From the NCBI GenBank assembly GCA_032718475.1, contig JAUCBJ010006893.1:1-25197 (forward strand): a stretch of 25,197 bases of DNA, given 5' to 3'. The notes below the pieces were generated by a model that made no database searches, was not told where the DNA came from, and worked only from the letters and a program-made list of their open reading frames with translations. Positions 9,876-18,320 of this stretch are shown here, piece by piece. The DNA comes from Nemertoderma westbladi. Taxonomy: Eukaryota > Xenacoelomorpha > Nemertodermatida > Nemertodermatidae. The translations under genes were made by a program, and so were the position numbers. Each line of letters opens with the position of its first letter. Position 1 is the stretch's first letter.

Positions 9876-10930
9876 ATTGTAATTCCATCTTCCCTCTGCA
9901 AGGATGTCCTGAAGCACCTTCATGATGCTCATCAGGGCATTGAACGTTCTAAGAGGAGAGCTAGGCAAACTGTATTCTGGCCTGGTATCAATAGCGATAT
10001 TACAAACATAGTCAATTCTTGTCCCCACTGTCAACTTTATCAACCAAGTTTACCTAAAGAGTCTCTCCACAGCGACCCTCATCCATGTCTTCCAATGGAG
10101 GATTGCTCTGGTGATCTTTTCTACTTCAGCACCTGGTCATACCTGGTTTATGTCGATAGATATTCTGGGTGGCCATGCATTCATTCTTGGCCGATCCTTC
10201 CAGCTCTCAAGTTATTTCAGCTCTTCGAGGATGGTTCAAAGATTTCGGTATTCCAAAACACCTTCGTTCTGATGGTGGTACACAATCTAATTCAGCGCGT
10301 TATCATGATTTCTTATCTGAATGGAATATCATCCCTGAGTATTCTACTCCTGAGTATCCTCAGTCTAATGGCCATGCAGAGGGGGCTGTAAAGGCCATGA
10401 AATCATTGATAAAAAAAAAGTTAGATGTCAAAGGAGATCTAAACTCTACTTGCATTGTTCGTGGTTTGCTGGAATGGAGAAATACTCCTAAAGAACATGG
10501 TATGTCTCCAGCTCAACTGTTGTTCGGTAGATCCCTCTGTTCTACTATACCAGCTCATTCGTCCACACTGGCAGGTGATTCATTCCCTATCCCTGGTCCT
10601 TCAACGTCTTCAGCAACTGAATCATATTATAATGATCATGCTCACGACTTAACCCCGATTCCTATTGGTTCCCGAGTTTGCATCCAGAGTGCACATTCTA
10701 AACTATGGAACAAATCTGGTATCGTCCTTTCCCGTGGTACTAGGCGAGATTACAGGATTGAACTAGACAATGGTCGGGTGTATTGGAGAAATCGTCGTTA
10801 TCTACGTTCCATCCCAGATGACTCTTCTCTTCGTGACATAATGCCTCAAAAACAGGTACAGTTCGCTGATGATCTTCCCAGGCGCAGTTCGAGAACTCAC
10901 AAGCAACCAGCAAGATTCGGAGTTCAATGA
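9861..10930 (+). pseudogene. Ty3/gypsy-type integrase, 5'-truncated and frameshifted
   Basis: This is the C-terminal integrase part of a gypsy-like pol gene. In the first frame (up to about 10190) it shows the HHCC zinc-binding module, with H-D-A-H-Q-G, then F-W-P-G, then C-P-H-C. It also shows the first catalytic Asp in S-G-D-L-F-Y-F, followed by V-D-R-Y-S-G-W. A one-base shift between about 10170 and 10195 moves reading into the next frame. That frame carries A-D-P-S-S-S, the second Asp in R-S-D-G-G-T-Q and the Glu in H-A-E-G-A-V-K. The Asp-Glu spacing is exactly 35 residues (DD35E). The C-terminal domain contains D-N-G-R-V-Y-W-R-N-R-R, typical of gypsy integrases. Stop codon at 10928-10930. 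Protease, RT and RNase H are absent, so the copy is a truncated, inactive remnant. Confidence 0.9.
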
Positions 10931-10987
10931 ACTGACCTATTGGTGGTGCTTGGATTTTTTTTCAGTACAAATGTCTCCTACATTGTT

Positions 10988-10998
10988 CTTGGGGGAGA
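10988..10998 (+). promoter_or_regulatory. Candidate polypurine tract
   Basis: The run ttgggggaga immediately precedes a TGTTAG that fits an LTR start. It lies about 60 bp after the integrase stop codon, the usual place for the plus-strand primer of a gypsy element. Confidence 0.55.
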
Positions 10999-11724
10999 TG
11001 TTAGATTATGTATTGTTTGGGCTCTAGTAGACCCTGGCTTGGTGGTGGTTAGATCCAACCTACTGGTCTTTTAGCTACCGGTCCTCTTCTGGTATTCCGG
11101 TATTCAGTCTTTCCTATCTTCTAGGTCTGTAGGTACAGTTACCGTTACCGGTACCTTCTGTACTGTTGTCCTGATGTGCTGTATGGTGGTGGGTGTGTTC
11201 TTTGGTCTGTTGGTTCTTATTATTGTTTGATATTCTGTTTTGTATGTCGACCATTAATAAACTGATGCAGCTGGTATTCATTTATTTCCGATCCCAATAG
11301 GGGAGGGGGGGGGGGGGGGGGGAGGGATACAGGCCCTAAAGCCACAGAGAGAGGTGAGAGGTCAAACCACCTCACAGGGAGAACTCAGCTAGTCAAGGCT
11401 AGCGGCAGGGGGTATCACTTACAGGGAGTGCCAAAGTGACAATTAGTATATAAGCCAATAGCAGTCAGGGGAGCACGTGGGGAAAGATAGGAAAGCATCC
11501 ATTGGGTAGCAAAAGGCCAAAGTACAGTAGAGGTGAAACCAATATCTATGTGTATCAATCATATAGTTATCCCGATTACTGATTTACCGGTCAGTTAATT
11601 TCACAGAGTTGCAGACCGGTTATAGTTTTAACCATCACTTTATACACTGCTGTTGTAATTCTGTATTGCAATTTCAATCATATTCTGTTATACATTCTGT
11701 GCTATTATCATTGGAACATTAACA
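10999..11724 (+). mobile_element. Candidate 3' LTR of the gypsy relic
   Basis: The segment starts TGTTAG right after a purine tract downstream of integrase and could end at TTAACA (11719-11724), giving TGTTA/TAACA ends. It has an AATAAA at 11256-11261, an 18-G run at 11305-11322 and a TATA-like tatataag at 11447-11454. The start is well supported by position. The end is a guess, because no second LTR is available for comparison and the G run could be a later insertion. Confidence 0.4.
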
Positions 11725-11984
11725 TCGAGAAACACAAACTCTGTTATTTTCCCGATGGCCTTCGGCCAAAGATATAAGTTCAGCAGCCCAGCAGAAAGTG
11801 ACGCGTATAACCTAACCCGGTTGGGATCCTTGAACTCGATCCCGTCACATACGGCGTCATCTTTTTTTCCTGTTTAGGGTTGAGTTAATATTCTGACCTA
11901 ACCATCTGAATTATACTAAATCACATGTGTATTGTTCAGTTGAGATCATGTGTACACTGAAAAAACAAACTTCTGTTCAAAAGT
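11725..11984. other. Unassigned sequence with short hairpins
   Basis: No gene is seen. Small inverted repeats occur: tggcc ttc ggcca near 11756, and gggatc/gatccc nested inside gtgac/gtcac between about 11798 and 11853. The inner part includes tgggatccttgaactc, which loosely resembles a B box, but no A box pairs with it. Confidence 0.35.
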
Positions 11985-12077
11985 TTAAATAAATTGGAGA
12001 TGAGCTGTTGCAATTGTAATTAAAGGTGTATTATGGGTTTGTTCAGAAGTGGAAAAAAAAATGAGAGCGCGTCACCG

Positions 12078-12148
12078 GGGGTTGAACCAGCGCTATACGT
12101 ACGTTTCGGCCTAACAGGCCTCATCAGTAGCGCTAACCAGCTCAGCCA
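12078..12148 (-). promoter_or_regulatory. Pol III-type A and B boxes around ribozyme copy 1
   Basis: On the minus strand, TGGCTGAGCTGG (12137-12148) matches the A-box consensus TRGCNNAGYNGG, and GGTTCAACCCC (12078-12088) matches the B-box consensus GGTTCRANNCC. Confidence 0.8.
12089..12134 (-). ncRNA. Hammerhead ribozyme, type I (copy 1)
   Basis: Identical in sequence to the two direct copies described at 13763 and 14105. On the minus strand it has stem I AGCGCTA/TAGCGCT, core CTGATGA, stem II GGCC-TGTTA-GGCC, core GAAA, palindromic stem III ACGTACGT and a GTA cleavage triplet. The predicted cut lies between 12096 and 12095. All invariant core bases are present. Confidence 0.9.
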
Positions 12149-12223
12149 CTAGCCCCTGACACTCACAGTCCCACCTAATCCACTTCTATTGAACGGGCAG
12201 TCTTAAGTTGCATATATTCTATC

Positions 12224-12350
12224 GGCAGTGATTTTTTATGTCCTTTTATTTGACTTTTTTTGTCATTTTTTTTTACGAATTATGCATAATGACTTTTGTT
12301 GTCCTTTTAATGACTTTTATTGTCCTTTTAATGACTTTTTATGTATGTAT
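12224..12350. repeat. T-rich imperfect repeat of tgacttttattgtcctttta type
   Basis: About five imperfect copies of a ~20-bp unit follow ribozyme copy 1. A reverse-complement-like stretch (aaaggac, ggacaataaaa) occurs at about 13478-13515, just before the right-hand copies. This suggests that the inverted arms extend beyond the ribozyme repeat. Confidence 0.55.
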
Positions 12351-12559
12351 TTCTTCAAACTGTCAGACTGCTGATTTCTGGACTGTCAGACAGTTGATTT
12401 CACTATGCCTGTGCCAAAACATTCCATGATTCCATGATTTATAGACTATGAGATAGATTTCCATATGCGCCTGTGGTAAAAAGACTCTATATTTAATAGT
12501 TTGTGGTTGTTGTCGATAATCGATTACCACATGACGTAGCAAAACACTCATTTTATAGC
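12351..12559. other. Unassigned sequence with a short tandem duplication
   Basis: Near 12357-12405, actgtcagactgctgattt is followed by a similar actgtcagacagttgattt, a ~23-bp duplication. No gene is supported. Confidence 0.4.
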
Positions 12560-13231
12560 CAAAAACAATTACCAATTGATGGAAAGGAGCAGGTTAAGGC
12601 CGAGTTTTCTAACCAAAACAATAAACAGTCACTTTACCAAATCAGGGAAAGGAGCAGGTTACAGAGACGGGATTTTCTAACCAAAACAATAAACGATCAC
12701 TTAACTAATTGAGGGAAAGGAGCAGGTTACAGAGGCGGGATTTTCTAACCAAAACAATAAACGATCACTTAACTTATTGAGGGAAAGGAGCAGGTTACAG
12801 AGGCGGGATTTTCTAACCAAAACAGTAACATTACCAATTGAGAGAAAGGAGCAGGTTACAGATGCGGGAATTTCTAACCAAAACAATAAACAGTCACTTT
12901 ACCAAATCAGGGAAAGGAGCAGGTTACAGAGACGGGATTTTCTAACCAAAACAATAAACGATAACATTACCAATTGAGAGAAAGGAGCAGGTTACAGAGG
13001 CGGGATTTCCTAACCAAAACAATAAACGATCACTTAATTAATTGAGGGAAAGGGGCAGGTTACATAGGCGGGATTTTCTAACCAAAACAATAAACAGTCA
13101 CTTTACAAAATGAAGGAAAGGAGCAGGTTACAGAGGCAGGCCTTTCTAACCAAAACAATAAACGGTCACTTTACCAAATCAGGCAAAGGAGCAGGTTACA
13201 GATGAGGCGGGATTTTCTAACCAAAACAACC
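12560..13231. repeat. ~67-bp tandem array, about 10 copies
   Basis: Each unit contains ggaaaggagcaggttacaga, then a gcgggattttctaaccaaaa segment, then caataaac and a short variable tail. The ggaaagg motif recurs at about 12581, 12647, 12714, 12782, 12844, 12911, 12979, 13049, 13116 and 13183. Units differ by substitutions and small indels (about 61-70 bp). Almost every unit has an AATAAA hexamer on the plus strand. A stray fragment (ccaaaacaataaac) lies outside the array near 14436. Short open frames inside are periodic artefacts. Confidence 0.9.
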
Positions 13232-13514
13232 GGTCAGCCAGTAGGCCTACCAGTACCGTATTTAAATGGTAGGCTACACAGTAGGCCTACAGCAGTACCG
13301 GTGCCGGTACCGGTACTAAAATACAGAAATGCCTGCTTTATACCTACATCTGTACATACAATACAGCAAAATAGTGCTATATATACTAATACCGGTACTG
13401 ATAGCCTGAGAGAACAGCAGTAGAGAAACCGGTAGCATGGAACCTAACATTAGACTTTTGGAGGGCATAAAAAATAAAAAAAAAAGGACAAAAAAAGGAT
13501 TTAAACGGACAATA
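13232..13514. other. Palindrome-rich unassigned stretch
   Basis: Multiple copies of gtaggcctac-like and accggtaccggta-like palindromes lie between 13236 and 13440, followed by an A-rich segment. No gene is seen. Confidence 0.5.
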
Positions 13515-13627
13515 AAAATTATTGCGTATTCTATCTCTAACAGCGGACCTACCGGCCTCAAGTATGCTAGAGTGAAACAGGAGGGAAGTACAAATAAATA
13601 AATATTCAGCTCGAGTATTGCTGCCAG
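13515..13627 (-). repeat. Partial inverted piece of the ribozyme repeat monomer
   Basis: The reverse complement matches the monomer segment found at 13921-14015: ggcagcaatactcgagctg through the tgtttcactctagc stretch to gatagaata. It abuts the direct copy starting at 13628 head to head. The two produce a near-perfect inverted repeat of ~50-bp arms (about 13530-13580 and 13628-13679) around a ~48-bp loop. It lacks the ribozyme itself. Confidence 0.85.
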
Positions 13628-13748
13628 CTGTTTCACTCTAGCATACTTGAGGCCGGTAGGTCCGCTGTTAAGAGATAGAATATATGCAACTTAAGACTGC
13701 CCGTTCAATAGAAGTGGATTAGGTGGGACTGTGAGTGTCAGGGGCTAG

Positions 13749-13819
13749 TGGCTGAGCTGGTTAGCGCTACTGATGAGGCCTGTTAGGCCGAAACGTACGT
13801 ATAGCGCTGGTTCAACCCC
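13749..13819 (+). promoter_or_regulatory. Pol III-type A and B boxes around ribozyme copy 2
   Basis: A box TGGCTGAGCTGG at 13749-13760 and B box GGTTCAACCCC at 13809-13819 both match consensus, with starts 60 bp apart. Upstream ggggcta resembles a tRNA acceptor strand and gtggctgagctggttagcgc a D arm. The ribozyme fills the place of the anticodon arm. An oligo-T tract (tttttt, about 13836) could act as a weak Pol III terminator; if so it would truncate tandem transcripts. Confidence 0.8.
13763..13808 (+). ncRNA. Hammerhead ribozyme, type I (copy 2)
   Basis: In order: stem I strand AGCGCTA; invariant CTGATGA; stem II GGCC with loop TGTTA and GGCC; invariant GAAA; stem III region CGTACGT; then A and the second stem I strand TAGCGCT. 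Stem I is 7 perfect base pairs, and G·U pairs could extend it into the flanking GGTT/GGTT. Stem III is only 3 bp with a 2-nt loop (A-C-G / C-G-T around TA), and the cleavage triplet is GTA. Predicted self-cleavage is between 13801 and 13802, leaving a 2',3'-cyclic phosphate and a 5'-OH as in all hammerheads. Stems II and III are closed by loops and stem I is open, hence type I. No invariant base is missing. Confidence 0.92.
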
Positions 13820-14090
13820 CGGTGACGCGCTCTCATTTTTTCCACTTCTGAACAAACCCATAATATTACACCTTTAATTACAGTTGCAACAGCTCATCTC
13901 CAATTTATTTAATTAATATCACCTGGCAGCAATACTCGAGCTGAATATTTATTTATTTGTACTTCCCTCCTGTTTCACTCTAGCATACTTGAGGCCGGTA
14001 GGTCCGCTGTTTAGAGATAGAATATATGCAACTTAAGACTGCCCGTTCAATAGAAGTGGATTAGGTGGGACTGTGAGTGTCAGGGGCTAG

Positions 14091-14161
14091 TGGCTGAGCT
14101 GGTTAGCGCTACTGATGAGGCCTGTTAGGCCGAAACGTACGTATAGCGCTGGTTCAACCCC
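14091..14161 (+). promoter_or_regulatory. Pol III-type A and B boxes around ribozyme copy 3
   Basis: A box at 14091-14102 and B box at 14151-14161, identical to the pair around copy 2. Confidence 0.8.
14105..14150 (+). ncRNA. Hammerhead ribozyme, type I (copy 3)
   Basis: Identical to copy 2 and displaced by exactly 342 bp. Predicted cut between 14143 and 14144. With copy 2 it brackets a unit-length RNA. Confidence 0.92.
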
Positions 14162-14314
14162 CGGTGACGCGCTCTCATTTTTTCCACTTCTGAACAAACC
14201 CATAATATTACACCCAAAAGTTCAAATAGCGCTTATAGACAATTCTAAGTGTGGCTTATTCACCGAGTCAAAGAACAGCGTTTTTCTAAATAATCCGTAA
14301 CAAATGACCTGGAG

Positions 14315-14571
14315 CCCGGTTTGCATATTACCAATTGTGGTGTCGTTTCAGCCTATTTTAACATGTTATTAACTTAATTTCGCGAATATTTAATGTCGAT
14401 ATGATTTCACCATTTAAGTAAGGTACATATTCTACCAAAACAATAAACTAAATTTTGGAGCACAATTTATAGTACAATTTTTACATCTATGCACTAAGTT
14501 TTTAATATTAATTTAACATTAACCCTATGGGACGACTGAAAGGACACCACAATTGGCAATTTAGGACCGGG
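14315..14571. mobile_element. MITE-like element with ~37-bp terminal inverted repeats
   Basis: The left arm (14315-14351) starts cccggt, contains ccaattgtggtgtc and ends tttcag. The right arm (14536-14571) is its reverse complement with a few mismatches and small indels (it contains gacaccacaattgg and ends accggg). The interior is AT-rich and non-coding. Total length is about 257 bp. No clean target-site duplication is evident, so the transposon superfamily is open. Confidence 0.65.
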
Positions 14572-17149
14572 TTACCAAATTAGTATGACATTTGATCTCC
14601 CTACCCTCACTGCGTCCGAATTCCTTAAATGATATAATATCAACTTAAAAACTAATATAGAGAATGTATATATAGAGAATGAACTGTAAATTCATTCCTT
14701 CCATCGAATCTGGTAACTAATTACAAATATTTATGGCATTTAGTATTAATTAAGGTGTTTAATTAGGGGACACCCCATTTTGCAATTCGTTTTATTTCAG
14801 ATATCCTACTGTATTTTGCGATGAAACAATGTGGGGTTATCCAAATTTATTCTTTTATTTCTAGGGTAAAAATGGGATATCCTGTAGACGTAATAGTAAA
14901 ATGTTTCATGATAACATAATATTATCCGGGCAATTTTCCAACATCCACTTTTTCTGGGTCTAAAAAATGCACTCTATCTAATGGTATAATCGAGAAGACC
15001 GTATCTACTCTAGTTCTCGAGATATTCGCTGTGTTACAAAGAAAAAAAGAGCCTAAGTGCAATACAAAAGACATAAAATAGAGGATTTCAAATCTGAAAA
15101 TTGATTGGCGAGATCTGTTTGTATGCATTTTTATTAATTACCCGAAGAAGCCCTGATGGGAGAAAGCTTTTAATTTAACTGCTGTTATTAATTCCATTAG
15201 TCACCTGAGGTCAACCCACCCTACCCTAACTGTTTATTATGATAACGCCTTCTTAGGTGGTAGGTGCTTTAAGCGAGTTCGTTTTTAGTTTTCGAGTTAT
15301 CACTGTCTACCGGTCTGACCGTCAAGATGTAAGTTTAGACTGATAGCCATAGCCAGACCAATAGTTGGCATCTCCGCATAACTGTACTCCAGAGAGAAAA
15401 CTATAAAATAGGATATAATTTCACATTTTTTTAGTTTTCATTTCACATTTTTATATTTTTAGCACAAAAAGTTCAATAAATTTATATAGTTTTAATGATA
15501 AAAGCATCAAATCCTCTTTCCATAACAACAACGGATAATTATAATTCCCAAAATCAGACCAAGCGACTTTTATTCTTTAATACTTTATCATATAAGCCAA
15601 CGGGGGTATAGCCATAATGAATTTAATTTCTAACTCTATAGAAATCTTTCATTAATTTCTTTACATTGTATTTTAACAACATCCTCCCTTCCCCTCTTTG
15701 ATATAAACTGTGTTTATATAATGAAATTAATTAGGCAACATCAACCCTCTATCAATAGATGAGCCACACTAATAAGATTGTTGGAGGAAATAGTAACCGC
15801 GCGTGAAGTTCTATATATTCTTCTGCCTTTTCGCTTTTAATTAGTTTATACCAAACATACATACACATGCATTTTATACCTATACCATATGGTGGATTGG
15901 TCGAGTAAAACCATAGAAACTCTTGAGGATTTCTTGAGGAAATCTTGAGGATTTCAAATGTCTGTTTGTTTCGTCAAACAAGTCTTAACAGATGAAGAAT
16001 TGCAAAAGTCAAAAAAAAAATGCTCAAATTTTATTATTGCGCACACGACTAGCTTTCATTTATTTAATACCAAAAATGCACAAATTGGTCCAAAAATGGC
16101 GGAGGATGTGTTTTAAAAATGAAAAAATGTCATGCCGAGATAATTGCCTTGAAAGATTTTGAATCTGCCATCGCAAAAACTGTTTGTTAATATGTGCGAA
16201 TGTCTGTAAATATATATCTAGCAACAAAAAAAATACATAAAACCACATACAATACATAAAACCATTCTAAGATTTTTCCTTTGGCGTGGGGGTTTTCATG
16301 GTCGCCGATTTCTGTCGCTGTCAACTATCTGTCCTTCAAAATATTAGAAAAGGGCACACCATAGCTAGTTAATAGTATAGCCGTGAGGCCGCGGTTTTCT
16401 TGGTCACAGAATTCATTTCGAGTGTCAGTTTTCACATATTTGGTGGTTTCCAAACTTTTCCAAACTGATTCTGTTTTTTGTTGGTTTGTGGGTTGTAAAA
16501 CTCTTGTGTTTACCTGTTTATTTTTTATATATATAACAAGCCCCTGTCAGTCAGTATGTTGCGCGCGACCTTTAATTATCATTCCAAACTTATGTCTTAC
16601 TGTCTGGCTGACGGTTATATTTTGACGGACAGACAGACTGACAATCAAACGGACAAACAGCCATATCTTGAGAAGTAAATGAGATCTTGCTAAGCGGTAT
16701 TTAATTTTGGAATCTGCTCTGGATGAAATAGAGAAAAAATTTGAAAGCCAGTAATGATGTTTAGAGAATCTATTTTCAGTTCAGTTTCTATTATCTGTCC
16801 CCCCCGCCCCCCCATATTGGACGGGAGTTTCTTTTTCCTTAAACAATAAACTTGTCTTACAAAATTGGCAATCATAGTGTCGTTTTCCAATCTTTCTTTT
16901 CCATTCACATATGAATAAGACATGACATTGTTATCATAAAGTAGAATGGGGTGCTGACCAGAGATATTGGTCAGTAGCTACTGGATCAGTTAGATGCTGG
17001 ATTAAGTGTGATACCTTCACCGCCTTCACCACCTTACATGTAACAGCGAAATGATATGAGTCTTAATGTTGGATCCAGTGCTTTATGCGATGTTCAAATG
17101 TGCCTTTATCTTAAAACAATTTCTACGCTTTCAATATAATCCCTCTACT
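14572..17149. other. Gene-empty AT-rich sequence
   Basis: No protein or RNA gene is recognised on either strand. Minor features: a triple ttgaggatttc-like repeat at about 15922-15955, a gacggacagacagactgac-type low-complexity stretch around 16600-16660, and a C-run at 16799-16813. Short open frames here have no recognisable motifs. Confidence 0.5.
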
Positions 17150-17640
17150 ATCAGACCGCATCCCTTCGAGCTCTGGCAGTAGAAATGAGTTCCTTTCTGG
17201 CTTCCCGTTTCTCCCAAGTCCAGTATCCCTTTCAAGTTGGTCTATCTATATATGCCATAGCGTCTATATCGTCAACGGCTACGCCTTCTTTGTGTTGTTT
17301 GCTAGAAAAGTAATCTGGTATGACCTCGCCTTTACTTTTCCAACACTGCCCGATGAATCGTTTACTGCATTCACAGAGTAGTTGATGTAATTATGTAGTA
17401 TTGTGTATCATAAAGCTTGGCGATTGTTCCAGCTGATGTTTGGTGCTGCCCTTTTCAAGCGATTTCGTCTGTGTCCAGGTCTCACCCGTATAAAAGTACA
17501 CAAAGGTGGCGCGATAGGACATAATCTTCAGTTTACTGGAGAGGTCTGATTTCCAAATGGTAACCATTTTTTATAGAGCTACCCATATGCCTTCTTTTTG
17601 GGATATATGCAAATTCTTGTCGGATTCCTTGTAGGTTTTG
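17150..17640 (-). pseudogene. Degenerate C-terminal RT fragment of a non-LTR retrotransposon
   Basis: On the minus strand a frame around 17410-17600 reads W-V-A-L-stop-K-M-V-T-I-W-K-S-D-L-S-S-K-L-K-I, then Y-R-A-T-F-V, then T-G-E-T-W-T-Q-T-K-S-L-E-K. This matches the RT C-terminal region of LINEs in which A-L-N-(x)n-I-W-K-S, F-R-A-(T/A) and G-(x)2-(T/C)-W-(T/A)-L-T are conserved. The intact relative at 24611-25105 shows the same blocks. An in-frame stop replaces the Asn after A-L, and reading ends at a TAA near 17408. Further left, a frame with A-V-D-D-I-D-A-M and D-R-P-T (about 17235-17275) may be the eroded tail of the same protein. This is a decayed copy. Confidence 0.6.
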
Positions 17641-17988
17641 ATTTCTCTCTGAGTTTTCGGGTTTGGAATTTATACACACATTATACCATACATATGATTC
17701 ATTATATGCTGTATTTCCTGGAATACTCAAGAGGAACTAAAAAAAGCATGTACCACTCATATAAATCATATCTTAAGGAACTGGCCGAATCTGCCCAAAA
17801 AAACAAAACATTTCTAAAAATTAGTAAAAATAATACCCAACCAAAGAAACCAACGTGTTCCACTGCTGCAGACTCACTTCATGACGAACTCAAAATCGAC
17901 TTCAAAGCCGATAATCCTATAAAAGTTTCATAAACAAGAGACTTTATGTGTATAAGCGATGTGGATGGGGTATATAATGACTTCAATA

Positions 17989-18006
17989 GATAGATAGATA
18001 GATAGA
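17989..18006. repeat. (GATA)n microsatellite at the LINE 3' end
   Basis: About four and a half tatc/gata repeats, directly at the end of the LINE 3' UTR, consistent with its target-primed reverse-transcription tail. Confidence 0.8.
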
Positions 18007-18320
18007 TTTATTTATACATTATGTAAAAACAATAACAAATACACCAAACAATGTACCGGTATAAAGGTATTGTCCAACATAACATATAGGATTACCCCTA
18101 AAGCTTTGCAGCTTATTTCCAAGGGGGTCCTTTATGTTACTTGGTTACAAATACAATATTAAACTACGCTACCCTAAAATAATATAAAACGTAATTACAC
18201 TATGTACATGTACAACTTTACCGAGAGCGTGACAATGCCCGACTCAACGATAAAGATGTAATGTACAGAACAATTTATTATAAAACGTAATTACAGTATA
18301 AATAGTAAATAATTAATAAA

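Larger units (their letters stand above)
11985..12223 (-). mobile_element. Hammerhead-ribozyme SINE/retrozyme, inverted copy 1
   Basis: The reverse complement of this stretch matches the unit at 13674-13908 almost base for base. Visible differences are a longer T run, a 3-bp indel in ataatattacacc, and acaattg for acagttg. It contains the complete hammerhead core (12089-12134) flanked by a B box (12078-12088) and an A box (12137-12148). The match begins at the gatagaatatatgc end (12223) and stops near ttaaataaattgg (11985). It lies head-to-head with the direct copies about 1.4 kb to the right, so the two could pair as a long hairpin. Confidence 0.9.
13628..14213 (+). mobile_element. Hammerhead retrozyme tandem: one full 342-bp unit plus a partial second
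   Basis: The sequence from 13628 recurs exactly 342 bp later, starting at 13970. The 244 bp shared before the second copy ends (acacc at about 14213) differ at only one position that I can see (gttaag versus gtttag). Each unit contains an A box, a hammerhead ribozyme and a B box, and no ORF. The first unit also has a ~100-bp AT-rich part with the tail segment from tttaattacag to tcacctggcag. The two predicted cleavage sites at 13801/13802 and 14143/14144 would excise a 342-nt RNA. Size, direct tandem layout and ribozyme type agree with metazoan retrozymes and with the hammerhead satellites of schistosomes, newts and cave crickets. The small number of differences suggests a recent duplication. 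Confidence 0.9.

Noticed and set aside
11798-11853. tRNA-like fold around gggatccttgaactcgatccc
   Set aside because: It has a B-box-like look and nested stems, but there is no A box, no anticodon arm and wrong spacing.
12503-12977. Short ORFs on both strands inside the 67-bp array
   Set aside because: Their peptides are periodic (R-L-Q-R-R-D-F-L-T-K-T) and follow the repeat unit.
13202-13636. Short ORFs (plus 13202-13423, minus 13316-13636) and other 60-80-codon frames at 14115-16923
   Set aside because: No motifs, no plausible start context, and they overlap repeats or low-complexity DNA.
17598-17933. Plus-strand ORF of 111 codons
   Set aside because: It begins with TTG, overlaps the minus-strand RT relic in its first part, and its second half has no recognisable motif. 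It may be chance in A-rich DNA.
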